From NCBI GenBank assembly GCA_902729315.2, contig LR746276.1, positions 4,508,169-4,572,168 on the forward strand: a stretch of DNA of 64,000 bases, given 5' to 3'. A program made the position numbers and the translations under genes. Of this stretch, positions 50,080 through 61,779 are shown one piece after another (within the stretch, counting starts at the first letter, position 1; each line of letters starts with the position of its first letter). Origin of the DNA: Spirodela intermedia (taxonomy: Eukaryota > Streptophyta > Magnoliopsida > Alismatales > Araceae). Under the pieces are notes generated by a model. It searched no databases. It saw only the letters and a program-made list of their open reading frames with translations, and was not told the origin of the DNA.

Positions 50080-50098
50080 AAACCTGGCTTTGATATCA
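50080..50098 (-). other. Primer-binding site (initiator methionine tRNA type)
   Basis: The minus strand reads TGATATCAAAGCCAGGTTT directly next to the 5' LTR. It is close to TGGTATCAGAGC, the classical plant copia site complementary to initiator tRNA-Met. Confidence 0.85.
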
Positions 50099-50377
50099 TA
50101 TTGGAATCAGATTCTAGATGATCTGATTCTCTTCTTCTCCTCTAGAGGATCTCTTAGTCACTACCCAATCTGCCAGGGTTTCTTGGAAATGAAGAAACAA
50201 TATCACAACATCTTATTTTAGTAAGTTTGATTTGTTTAAATACATAGATACTAATAGGCATGACCCATGTGTAAGAATATAAAAGAACGTATAATTTATT
50301 AGGACTTAATAGATATTAAGTAGGCCCATTAAGTCACAATGGGTATAATTATAAAGAAATAACTCTAGTGACTAATA
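50099..50377 (-). repeat. 5' LTR of the copia element
   Basis: Right-hand copy on the plus strand. It differs from the 3' LTR by many substitutions and small gaps, so insertion is old. The terminal TG has decayed to TA. Confidence 0.92.
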
Positions 50378-50637
50378 GGCTTAATACATTCAAGGCATTT
50401 GATTTCCCCTACTCAATATTTAGCCATGAATTCCTTGAATCTCTTGTGAAGAGTCCATATACTTTAAAACTGAAAGGGGGTATTGTCTTTACTATGCTTC
50501 TAGAAGGGTTCATATTAACATCATGGAGTGATCTAATTTATTTTTTTGAGGAGGTATGTGATCTCCACTAGATATAGTGATATGAATTCGAATTAGTTAG
50601 GCATCCATCTAATCTCTAGTAAACGTGATTACATCCT
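50378..50637 (-). mobile_element. L1-type LINE, segment 2b: ORF2 between endonuclease and RT
   Basis: The minus-strand LINE frame runs from here across the copia insertion: the codons before the copia continue into PNELRANFYMSCWDII on the other side. This shows the copia landed in the LINE. The segment is bounded by the copia LTR and by the target duplication of solo LTR A. Confidence 0.75.
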
Positions 50638-52265
50638 TGACGTGACTTAGTCATTGTATAGTAAATCACGCAAATTTAAAATTTATAAAACTAGAAAATA
50701 TGATTTTTTGGATATTTAAAAGTATTTATGAAAAAATATATTAATTATAATTCAATAAGACTTCCAAAAATAGCGGTAATTTTCCTAGTTGATCACAGGG
50801 ATGTAATATAATATCTGGTAATTATTCAAAATTTGTCTCAAAGAATACTATTTTCTATAAAATTTACACTAGGAAATGAAAATAAAATATATTTAAAATT
50901 CACAAAAAAAAGGAAATAAGGGTGTGAATGTCAGGATGATGTCAGCGCTCAACAAACATGAATCGGACGAAAAAAGAGTTCCGCCCAACAATTTTTACGT
51001 AAGCGATTACATGTGATTTAATTGATCAAATTAAGATCTGTAAAAGCTGGAAGAATCGTAATTGAATAAAGTATATCTTGGTAAATTGAAATTAGATAAA
51101 TTATCACTAAATGAAGCGAAAAGTAAGTTGAAAGTAGGAAAATAAAGTTCCAGCGTTGCGGCGGCGATGCACCGAAATTCTGAGCGTTCGAGAAGATCGT
51201 CGTGTAGTGTGCACGGCCTCAAAGGCTCTCTTTGGACAAGGATGACGTGGGCAATCTCTATATCTCCTTGCGAAGCCTAGAGATCAATGAAATGGGTCGT
51301 CAAATCGTCTCCGGCAGCTGTCACTTGGCGGAGCGGAAAAATGGCAACTTTGCGGCTCTCTAACGACTGTCACCTGACGGAGAGGAGCTAGATGAAGGTG
51401 GGGCACGCATCAGAGAGTTTCATCCTCAAGTCCGCGCAGTAAGAAGAGGCTCTTCATCGCATTCGGTATGCTCTCAGGAAGTAGCAACTTGTCTTCCAGC
51501 AAATCATCCTCTTCCTAACGACGACTTGTTCGTCGATCAATCAGAGATGCTTTACTCGATGGATTCGCGATCCTTTTGTCATGAATCGTTCAACAATTTT
51601 AGTAACAATGCTCCGCGAATCGCACTGACGAGATTTTCGCCGATGATCCAACGATTCTGGTTGCTTAATCCTTCACCGGCGATCTGCAGGAAAGCCGCGA
51701 TAATCAAATAAAAAATATAAATTTTGGCTCTGGGAGGATTCAAACCTACCCCGGTTGCCCGCCCTTTCTAGGGAAGGTGACGCAGGTTTAGTCCCACATC
51801 GATTGTGTGCCGAAGTTTCTGGTGAATATATAGTAATATTACATTTCTGATCAAGTCCCTTTCTCGCACGTGTATGACCACTCCTTGCCCCACAGCTGGC
51901 TGACCACCAGTGACGTGGAAGGGGGGTGGCGCACACGTGCCCCTATCGGTCCAAGCCGCTTGAGCCCCTACTTGCGGCTACTCCCCGACTACGCTTTCAA
52001 CCCGCTTGCGGGCCCGACTGGCCAGCGGGTCCCCCTCATTTTGTTTTATTTTTATTTTAATTTCTTTTTCTTCATTTATCTCAAAAGTAAGACTATAAAA
52101 ATCATATAAATTCGTATAAAAATCACATAATTACCTAAAAATTCACGTTAATCAACTGAAAACCACTTTTCACACTTTAACATAAATATAAGTCTATTTA
52201 TCATGAGTTAAGGCTAAAACTATATTATTTACTAATTATTAACTCATGATAATGAAGACTTATCA
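50638..52265 (+). mobile_element. Solo LTR A, 1628 bp, with 5-bp target duplication
   Basis: Begins TGACGTGACTTAG and ends GACTTATCA, so it has TG...CA ends. It is flanked by ATCCT at 50633-50637 and 52266-52270. Nearly all of it matches solo LTR B at 53260-54877 in reverse complement. No internal retroelement domains lie between its ends, so it is a solo LTR left by recombination between the two LTRs of one element. The superfamily is unknown. It was inserted into the LINE. Confidence 0.88.
51790..51833 (+). promoter_or_regulatory. USE plus TATA arrangement inside solo LTR A
   Basis: AGTCCCACATCG (51790-51801) is an exact match to the plant snRNA upstream sequence element RTCCCACATCG. TATATAG follows at 51827-51833, a gap of 25 nt, close to the spacing of Pol III-type (U6) plant snRNA promoters. 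Solo LTR B has the same pair on the minus strand at 53669-53712 with the same gap. Activity is inferred only. Confidence 0.5.
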
Positions 52266-53259
52266 ATCCTTGTACACCATTGTACAAATACATCATGTTT
52301 CATTTGTGACTTGGTTCAATAAGGCCCTAGAAATATTTGAATTCCTTGAATTCACTCACCAAGGATATGTTAGGAGGAGCTCCTTTGACTTTCTCTATGA
52401 AATTTCAAATGATATTGAAGTCATTGTCTAATAGGTGGTGAAGACCTTGGAAATCTTTTTGGAGAAACTTTCATAGTTCTCTTATTTTCTTGGCTTCATA
52501 AGAGACATACATTATAATGAGGCAATGTATTTACCTAATTAAGGTAATTTGGAAGGAAGAGCCTTGGTCATGAGCATAAAAAGGGATGAGGTAAACTAAT
52601 TCAAGTTAGCAAATTAATATTTTTCTTAGCATGTTGTATATCACATATAGTTCATTCTTAATTCTAATTTGATTTGTTCTATCTTTCTATTTTCTAATAT
52701 AGGATAAGTTATGGCTATTATATCAATTTTAAATTTCTTGACTAATTTCCTAGTTTTGTCGCAAGAGGAGATGTTCTTAATTCCCCTATAGTTGCATATC
52801 AGTGAGTTATACATCTATGACACCAATGGATAAATTTTGCCTTTTTATCAATCTACAATGAGTTGAATGAACTGAGTTACTCGAATCCTCACAATCATTG
52901 GCCTACTCTACCTCTGAGTTTAATGATATACACCCCTTGGCTCCTCACAAAACTTCTCTCCCTCAATGACGTTTCTTTACCAAATTATAATTTGATCCAC
53001 CTTTCCCTCCTTCCTTTCTTTGTGACTATCATTGGTATTTAAATCTATCCTTAAATTTTCCTCCGATGATACTTCTCCTCTTTCATAATTATTGATCAAG
53101 TCATAACTATTTTATGAGGTAAAAGAGTCCTACCAATTAATGGTGACATAGTAGGAATTAGATAGTATGATGAATTACTATTAATACTACACTATTAGGC
53201 CTTTGTTTTTCTCTATTTAGATATCGACTGTCTAAGATTTACACTCTTTGCTTGATAGT
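52266..53259 (-). mobile_element. L1-type LINE, segment 2a: start of ORF2 endonuclease
   Basis: Between the two solo LTRs the minus strand encodes the beginning of an L1 apurinic-type endonuclease: YRGIKNISS, TRKLVKKFKIDIIAIT and LENRKIEQIKLELR near 52670-52800. Stops are present in the flanks. This shows both solo LTRs inserted into the same LINE rather than forming one element with a loop. Confidence 0.78.
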
Positions 53260-54877
53260 TGATAAGTCTTCATTATCATGAGTTAATAATTAGTAAATAA
53301 TATAATTTTAGCCTTAACTCATGATAAACAGACTTATATTTGTGTTAAAGTGTGAAAAGTGGTTTTTATTGATTAACGTGAATTTTTAGATAATTATGTA
53401 ATTTTATATGAATTTATATGATTTTTACAATCTTACTTTTGAGATAAATAAAGAAAAAGAAATTAAAATAAAATAAAACAAAATGAGGGGGACCCGCCGG
53501 CCAACTAAGCCTGCAAGCGGGTTGGAAGCACAATCAGGGAGTAGCTGCGAGCAAGGGCTAGAGCAACTTGGACCGATAGGGGCACGTGTGTGCCACTCCC
53601 CTTCCACGTCACCGGTGGCCAGCCGACTGTGGCGCAAGGAGTGGTCGTACACACGCGATGTAACATTACTATATATTTGCCCAAAACTTCAGCGCACAAG
53701 TGATGTGGGACTAAACCTGCGTCACACCTTCCTCAAAAAGGGCGGGCAACCGGCGCGGGTTCGAATCCGCCTAGAGTCAAAACTCATATTTTTTTATCTA
53801 ATTATCGTGACTTTCTTGCAGATAGCCGGTGAATGATTAACCAACTAGAATCACTAGATCATCAATGAAAATCTTATCAACGCGATTTGTAGAGCATTGT
53901 TATTAAAATTATTGAACGATTCACGATAAAAAGATTGCAAATCCATCAAGTAAAGCATCTTTGATTGATCGACGAACAAGCCGTTGTCGAGAAGAGGACA
54001 ATCCGCCAGGAGACGAGCCGCCACCTCCTAAGAGTATACCAGATACGATGAAGAGCCTCCTCTTACTACGCGAACCTGAGGATGACGCTCCCTAACACAC
54101 GCCCCACCTCCATTCAGCTCCTTTTCGTTGGGTGACAGTCGTCGGAGAGTCACAAAGTCGTTGTTTTTTCACTCCCTTGGGTGATAGCCGCCAGAGACAA
54201 TTTGATGACCCATTTCATTGATCTCTAGACTTCGCAAGGAGATCTAGAGTTTGCCCATGTTGTCCTTATCCAAGGAGAGCCTTCGAGGCCGTGGACACTA
54301 CACGATAATCCTCCCGAACGCTCAAGATTCCGGTGCATCATCGACACATCACTGCCACGACGTCGGAATTCTGTTTTCCTACTTTCAACTTAATTTTAGC
54401 TTTATTTAGTGATAATTTGTGTGATTTAAATTTACCAAGATATACTTCATTTCATTACGATTATTTCGGCTTTTCTAGATCTTAATTTGATCAATTAAAT
54501 CGTCTGTAATTGCTTACGTAAGAATCACTAGGTGGAACTCTATTTCTGTCCGATTTGTGTTTGCCGGGTGCTGACGTCATCATGACGTCCGCACCCTTAT
54601 TTTCTTTTTTTGTAAATTTTAAATATATTTTCTTTTCATTTCATAGTATAAAATTCATAAAAAATAGTATTCTTTAAGAATAATTCTGAATAATTACCAG
54701 ATATTATATTATATCCCTATAATTGACCTAGAAAATTATTGCTATTCTTGGAAGTTTTATTAAATTATACTTGATATATTTGTTCAGAAATACTTCTAAA
54801 TATCTAAAAATTCGTATTTTCTAGTTTTAGAAATTTTAAATTTGCGTGATTTACTATACAACAACTAAGTCACATCA
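53260..54877 (-). mobile_element. Solo LTR B, 1618 bp, inverted relative to A, with 5-bp target duplication
   Basis: On the plus strand it begins TGATAAGTC and ends GTCACATCA. The flanking ATAGT is present at 53255-53259 and 54878-54882. In reverse complement it matches solo LTR A end to end. It contains GGTTCGAATCC at 53758-53768, identical to a tRNA-type B box consensus, close to the USE element but pointing the other way; copy A has the diverged GGTTTGAATCC on the minus strand at 51736-51746. Confidence 0.88.
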
Positions 54878-57010
54878 ATAGTATAGAATACAATTATTCA
54901 ATCTCAAGTTTAAGGTAGGGACCTACTCTTGGACCTCTACTCTTCCTAATTGTGCCTCCATAAATATCTCATTTACTTTCTATTTTACTTGACTTAGCAA
55001 ATTTTCATCATTTAAGCGTTAACAAAAGTGAGATTTTTAAAAGTTAGATGGCATAGGAGGGAAGATTTATGAGTTTAGATCAGAAAATTTCTATCTACTT
55101 AGCCATGGTCGACCAAGTTGCAAAAATAACCTAGTGGGATGTTGACTCATTTAGGTTGACTCAACACTAGTGGGGTCACAACAATCTAGACTAGGTGGAT
55201 TTGTTTTCTCTGGGTTTGTCTCTTTGTTTTAATTTTCCTTATCCTCATGTTGTCCTAATTTTTCTTCCTTCGAATGGAATTTTTTGACTACCTATTACTT
55301 GGTTCTCTTTTCCACTAATTGGTTTATTTTGGTTGTGACTAGTTGCCTACTCTCCTTCACCTCTTCTCTCCTCATCTCTATCTCCTATGCTCAATGTTTT
55401 TGTTGGTGCCTTGAGTCATATGGGCTTTCAATTGTCTACTATCAACACTAAGAGCTTCCTCCCTTTCTCTTATGCTAATGTTTCCCTTTTCTCTTGATTT
55501 GTGTTTACAGTTTCTTGTATGGTGTCCGATTTTCCTAATGTGTTACAATACATAGGGTTTTTTTTCCACTTCGATCCTTTATTTAACTATGTCATTATCC
55601 TCATTCATGATCATGACATAATCTAGGATGGGTTTTGTGATATTTATTTCTATCAATGCCCTAGCATAACCCTACTAGGTGAATTGTGTGACATATTTGT
55701 TAATACAATTAAAAGTATTAGGTAAAGTTATGGATTTAAAGGCATGGGGATTTAGAAAGTGCACTTTATGTTTAGAAATCTTATCTAAATTAGGGCTAAA
55801 AGAAACTCTACCCTTAAGGAAAAGGAAGGGGACCACTTAAAGGTGCTCATATACTACCCTTTTAGTACCTAGAGGGATCCACTCCATATAGTCTGAAAAT
55901 CAGATTTCAAAGCTATTCAGATCATGGTGTGATAAGAATCAATGGCTCCTATGAAAATTCCTCCCTTATCTCCATCATGGTGAGGATGGAATTATGTCAT
56001 GTTGTTCACTCACTAATTGGATCAATTGGGTTCTCCATTGTGTCCTCTACTTGATTGAATATTTATTTAGTTGTTTTCGATGAATCAAGTCTTAAATGTG
56101 GCTTGTCGTTCCCTTGAAATTCTGGTTGTTTATTTTCATCATCCAATTGAACTTTTGTTCGATTCTCAAACCTTGGTATTGACTTTTCTCCTTGGGCTTT
56201 ACAAAATAAGTCTAGTAGTTGTTCTAGAGGATTACTTTCTTCAAGATCAGGTGTGGAAGGGTCCTTCTCACGTCCTCTTAGTTTCCTTCTTTTGACCCAA
56301 CACCTACAAGAAGTGTCCCTTGACTTGGATTCCTCTCTACGGCTCCATTGCCTAAACTGTTCTTTGTGAACTATTTTTTTCTAGTCAACTCTGAATATAT
56401 CTCCCTTCTTCTTGAGCTCTCCTAGTTGGGTTCCCTTGGGTTTTTAGTTCTAACCTCTTCCTCAATTGAGTGTGCAGAATTTTTCGAGGACTTTTCCACA
56501 TCCACCTCCTTCAAGCATGAGTTACCACCCTTTTGGGTGGGACACTCAGTGGTTGCTAGAGTAAGAGTTAACCTTCCACTCCTTTTTCTTGTGGTTTTTC
56601 CTAATTCCAAGTATGGATGTTTCTTCCTCATTAGGGTCCCACTATGGGATGGGGGGTCACCGCTGACATTACAAGCTCTTTGGCCACTATGATAGGGAAA
56701 ACCAAAGAGGGGAGGGTGGGTTGTGGGAGACCACTGTCCGCAATGGGGCCACCTCCACCGTTGACCAAGAAGGGACCACCTCACACCTCCACCATTGAGA
56801 GGGTTGGTGATGTAGGTAGCCTTTTGACTACCCACCCATAACTAAGGGAAGGTGTGAGGGGGGATGATGGGGGCCTCCCAACTTGCCAAGTTGCTAGAAG
56901 GGGAGGGTGGAGGGGACCTCTATCCGCCCCTTGAAAGCTTGAGGAGAGAAAGTCCAGGTGCAAATGGGTTTTGCTAAGAATGAATAAGACTTTGTTCAAG
57001 GTCGTATTCA
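54878..57010 (-). mobile_element. L1-type LINE, segment 1: ORF1 and 5' part (degenerate)
   Basis: On the minus strand a worn ORF1 is visible: GYARALIEINITKPI near 55650, then a decayed CCHC knuckle ending RKIGHHTRNCKHK near 55510. This is the order of plant L1 ORF1 nucleic-acid-binding proteins. The ORF1 N-terminus lies near 56-56.8 kb but is too decayed to bound. The 57010 limit is approximate. Confidence 0.65.
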
Positions 57011-59040
57011 TCTCTTTGACAATTCTAGTTTGCTAAGATATTTTCGTAATTATCTTCTCTTTGAATCCCAATTATTGGTTACTATACTTCCACCATTAGG
57101 ATACCATAAATATCTACATTTAAAATTCAACTCAAGCTTAATATGACTCTTTCACTTTTTGAAAGTCATAAAAATATTATATTTATATTTATAAAAATAA
57201 ATACATACTCTCTGGGTTGCCTCTCCAAATAATAGAATAGGTGTAGGCCTCTAGAAATTAATGTCTACGAGCTCTAACTTTTTATATTTTGGTACTCTTT
57301 CAAATCTAAAAAATGGATTTTTTTTCTATTTGTCAAGAGTATAGTTTTCACAACAATATGATTCCACTCATCTCAATCTTGGTAATTTGCTATTTTCTAG
57401 TATCACTTTCATATATTTGCAATACCAAGTTTTATGTCTTCTTTTAAATCAGTCAATGTAACATTATCTCTAATAAAGTTTCTTTCTTTGTGAATTAGAG
57501 TTTTTTTCTTGATTAGAGTTAATTCTTTTTTCTAATACCAAGACATAATTAGAGTTTTTTTCTTGATTCTTTCTTTGTGAATGTCTTTACTAAAAGTTAT
57601 ATATGAGATCTTATTTAGATTTAATTCATTGAATCCATAAGAACCATTCACAACAGCCACCATAGCACCCAACTCTCAAGGGAGATAATAAGATTTAGCA
57701 TTAATCTCATCATCAAAATGAATATCAATATAATTCAATTGAATAATCATACATTGAATTCATTATGTGGTCACTTATAGAAGTATCATCAATCATCTTC
57801 AAACTGAATAAATATCACATCAGATAAACTTTATTTTTTTCAAATATTTTTTCATACATATTAGATACAACAGACATTAAACATATTGTGGTATTCTCAT
57901 TCAAAATGTTGAATGTTACTTTTTTAGCCAAAGTTAGTTTGATGACTCTCAATGCCTGCCTTTCCACAACTCTCAATCATCTTGTAATATCTCTTCAGAC
58001 TTCACACAAAACTAGGGTATGATGGAACTTCTTATGATATAGATAATCTTCTATTTATATTTTCTAGATGCTAAAATATTTTTCATTGAAAATTTCAATT
58101 TTATATAAATTTTCCTTCATTGGTAGCAATGACTTCCACTCTCTCTTAAAGGAAAAACTCTTTTAATTATGAAAAAACTTGACCATAAACCTAAATACCT
58201 TTGAGTGCTGTTGGAACTGTTGGCATTTCTTCATCCTCTTCTGCAAACAACACTATGTTTCTTGGGATCCTCGATCATTGCCTTGACCTCCTCATTCTCA
58301 CCATCAATCATGGTGTTGGGAATGCTCTAGTAGAGTCTTCCCTCCTCACTCTTATCAACTCTATGTTCGCTAATTTTGAGTTTCAAAAGTGTTTATTCCC
58401 TTGCAAAATAATAGAGATGCAATTGTTGTTCATTTGTATTATATAATTAATTATTGTAGAGGTAAATATATTTTTTTCATATATAGTATATATATTAATA
58501 GTTATTTCAAAAATATTTGATGGGGTCATGAGGTCAAGCAGCCACTCATCTAGGCCTAGGAATAGGCACCAAGGGCACTTACAAATTGGAGAATTGCACA
58601 TGTATCTATTTAGTGCCATCAACTTCAATTTTGGGCCTTAAAATATTTAAATGTGAATCTTCAAGTGTTAAACTCATTAATTATCATTCATTTTAATCAT
58701 TTTTTTGTGTTTGAGATATTTTTTGTATGTGTTTTTTCTTTTTTGATGTTTACTCTACTTTATTTTAGGCATAGTTAATTTTTTTTTTTAGAGTCAATAA
58801 CAATGATCAAAACTTTGTAAAATACACAAAAAATACTCAAAATACTAAAAAATGTGACTTTTTGAGGAAGATTATGCAAAATGAAATTCTCGAGTGAAAT
58901 CCCTTGATTATAAATCAAATAAATAATTAAATAGCTTATGCCTTCAATCTCTTCGAACTCTATCCAATTATCCATGCCATTTTGAGACGAAATAATCGAA
59001 TATGTGAGAATATTCAGCAGAATATTTAGTAAGTTCGGTC
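57011..59040. other. AT-rich spacer, no gene recognised
   Basis: Very AT-rich sequence with short open frames that match nothing I recognise. It may hold worn retroelement remnants. Confidence 0.4.
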
Positions 59041-59059
59041 CGGAGGGAAGAAAATCCCG

Positions 59060-59330
59060 TTGTAGCTGGGGCCCATAGAGGTTTCGCGCTGAATTTGTGG
59101 GTTCATTTTGGGCTGGGGCCTCATGTGGGTCCGGGCTGAGCCTAATTGGTGGGTTTTTTATGGGCCTGGGCCTACGGCGGTTGACGGGACAACTCTCGCA
59201 GGCCTCGCTTTTGAGCTTGGCTTGTGGAGTTGGGGTGTCTCTCTCTCTATCTCATCTGGTCTCAGATTTATTCGTCGGCCCGACCGGACTAAAAGAACCC
59301 TTCCCTTGTAGTAGGGTTTTTTCTCTGCTC
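59060..59330 (+). promoter_or_regulatory. RPL7 promoter with site II and telo-box motifs
   Basis: Several GGGCC/TGGGCY motifs (near 59069, 59107-59140 and 59160-59172) resemble site II elements bound by TCP factors. TAGGGTTT at 59312-59319 is a telo-box followed by a CT-rich tract, a typical start region of plant ribosomal protein genes. Motif presence is seen; function is inferred from the family. Confidence 0.6.
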
Positions 59331-59569
59331 CGCACCCCCTCGTCCGCCGTCTCCTCGTCCACCGTCCGCCTTCTTGACCGCTGACCACCAGCGGAGTCGG
59401 CGTCGCTGCAACAGCCGGGCGCTTGGATATTGAGGAGTCTCGGTTGCCATCGACTGTCCGAGGGTGAGCATTTCTCCATTGTCACGGTACACCTTCCTGG
59501 CTCCTGATTTTCTTTTGTTAGGTCTCATGGATCCTCTGCTGAAGTTCAGTTGACAGGAGTCGGGGAGAG

Positions 59570-61779
59570 ATGTCAAGGGCAGATCCACAGCCGCTTTCAT
59601 ATGTTCCTGAGGTAGTGCTGAAGAAAAGGAAGAGTAACGAGGATTCAGCCTTAAGAAAGAGAGGTAATGCGGAAGCACGGAAGAAAAGTACCAGAGAAAA
59701 ATTTGCAAATCTCGTTAAAAGGCCTGAAGATTTCGTCAAAGAGTTCAGAAGTAAAGTAAGTTTTTCTTTGTAATCGGTCGTAAAGAGATGTGAAACTTCG
59801 AAATTTGATTTTTTTTACCGGTGTAATATAGCCATCGAGTTATGTTTGCTCCAAACATTTGTTGAAAAGAGGGGAATTCGGATTGAGTTTTCTTATGCTT
59901 AGGTTTGCTTTACATCATTTGGAAAAAAAATAGGAATTTTAATTGTTTTCTTCCTTATGATCTGTTGCACGAATAATTTGACATCATCGTGAACTATTTA
60001 ATTTACCATCCCCTGCATACTACCCAGTATAATATCACAAGAGTACCATTTATAAAGCTTTAGTCAGAGTGTGTTTTTTTGCTTAAGTACAGTTTTTCCC
60101 CAACTTTTATGCCCTGCAGAATTTTTTTATGGAAATTGTATTTTTTTTCCACGTGTAGTTGTGTATTCCTGCCTCTCTGTTCATTTTGCATTTCTTAGAT
60201 TCCAATGTTTTCTCCTCTGTTGTTGTTTCATTATTTTATTATCACATCCAATGCGCATCTGCTGTATGATTAGCGAGGTATAAGAAATGGTAGATGAAGA
60301 GAGCCCGGTAAAGTGGCAAAATGGAGCCCTTTCATTCATGATCTTTACTCTTCACTTCAAATTTTCTTTACGCTAAACTGCTGAGAGGATCTTGTACCCC
60401 CATTCTTCACGTTGGTCCGAATTTATTATTGAGTTTATGAAGCATTAGGTGCTTTCCACCCCTTAATATGGCATCTCTTTGATTCATTGTAAAGTTCCTT
60501 TGGACTTGGTAAAGTTTTATGACTAGATCTAGGCTGATGATTTAACTTGACTGTAGGAGTTGGATCTTGTCCGGATGAAGAAGAGGGTAAAACTACGCCA
60601 GTCATCTCTTGTTGATCCTGAGTCAAAGCTCCTCTTTGTGATACGTACACATGGGTTGGTGATGATTCTGTGCCATCTTTTCCCCAGTTAACGTGTCCCA
60701 TGTGTTTTTATGGACGTGAATATTTTATTAACAGCGCCAAGGATATGCATCCAAGAACAAAGAAGGTTCTACAATTTCTGCGGTTGAGACACATCTATGA
60801 AGGTGTCTTTTTGAAAGCCAATGAAGGGACTATGAGTATGTTACTTAGGGTGGAACCGTTTGTCACATACGGGTAATGCAATACGACAAACATATTATGA
60901 CCTTCAGCTACAATCTGTTCTCGCTTTTCCCTTGATGGGATTTACTTTCTGCAGGTACCCTAGTTTGAAGAGTGTGAAAGAACTAGTTTATAAGAAGGGC
61001 TGCGGGAGGCTAAATAGGCAGAGGTTTCCTCTCACAGACAACAACGTCATTGAGCAGGTACCCCATCGGTATTTTACCTTATATATATATATATATAGAT
61101 ATCTTATATTTCAGAAGGAAATCCGGCGACTATACTTGTCCCATTTATGATTTTTTTGGTTGTGGCTATGTTGCTACTCTGACCTTCCTTATAAAAGCAG
61201 AGCTTGGTCATCGTCTCATAATGCTGTGGTTGCTTCATGTATATGCCGAAGTTATTTCATTTAGTAAATGGAGCTCGATCTCGTGGATTTCTTTTCCGGA
61301 ACACTTGGTCCCTAATTGAAAACCAGAAATAGAGGAATTTGATTTCTTCTTTAGAGAAGACCTAACGAAGGACCTTGCAAGGAAGCATAACGTTAGACAT
61401 TCCATCATATTGTTGCAAAAGGAAATCCTATTGTTAGATATGTTTTCTCTACTGATTTTCTTGGTTGAAGTTGCCCATGGTCTATGGCTTTTGGTTCACG
61501 CTTTAGGGTTAAGTGATCATGGTTTTCATTCTGAGTCTAATGTGCATTGTGTCCACAATACAGGCTCTTGGGAGCCACGGTGTGATCTGTATTGAAGACA
61601 TCATCCACCAGATTGCCACTGTCGGGCCCCACTTCAAGGAGGTGACAAGGTTCCTCACCCCATTCAAGCTGAAGAAACCAGATGGGCTCCTGCAGAAGAA
61701 GAAGAAGCCTTTCAAGGATGGTGGGGACTCAGGTGATCGCAAAGATCAGATCAACGAACTGATCACCAAGATGAATTGA
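59570..61779 (+). CDS. RPL7: 60S ribosomal protein L7 (uL30), L7-1 type
   Basis: Five exons: 59570-59755, 60557-60654, 60735-60872, 60955-61057, 61564-61779. The 741 nt encode 246 residues, the normal L7 length. It is a structural protein of the large cytosolic ribosomal subunit. The N-terminus is a basic helix ([24 protein letters not shown]). Then come [102 protein letters not shown] and the C-terminal [20 protein letters not shown]. These are the conserved uL30 blocks. RTHGAKDMHP replaces the more common RIQGKNDMHP, consistent with the divergent L7-1 paralogue. All junctions keep phase. A decayed copy of its 5' end lies at 40.2-41.2 kb. Confidence 0.96.

Larger units (their letters stand above)
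45413..50377 (-). mobile_element. Complete but inactive Ty1/copia LTR retrotransposon
   Basis: 4965 bp with two related LTRs (290 and 279 bp), a primer-binding site and a polypurine tract. Reading on the minus strand: gag remnant with a CCHC-like knuckle (CSYCQKKRHNNETY, about 49110), integrase C-terminal region (LKVFESVSYVYF, IKCVFLEFSSTQKSYK, about 47700-47830), reverse transcriptase (ERYKVRLVAKGFTQ, NVKNVLLHRDI, LKKALYILKQSLQAWF, about 46700-47080) and RNase H (DRKSTMRYYTYIGGN, about 46120-46170). The order gag, integrase, RT, RNase H defines copia. Frames are broken many times. It sits inside the LINE reverse transcriptase, whose reading continues at 50378. Confidence 0.95.

Noticed and set aside
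53758-53768. tRNA gene suggested by a perfect B box
   Set aside because: The predicted T-stem does not pair well, no A box at the right distance and no cloverleaf or acceptor stem could be found.
50638-54877. Single foldback or Mutator-like transposon with 1.6-kb terminal inverted repeats
   Set aside because: Each arm has its own TG...CA ends and its own 5-bp target duplication, and the spacer reads as LINE endonuclease collinear with LINE sequence outside.
56422-56835. 137-residue minus-strand open frame as an independent gene
   Set aside because: It lies in the 5' part of the degenerate LINE, has no recognisable domain and no neighbouring exons.
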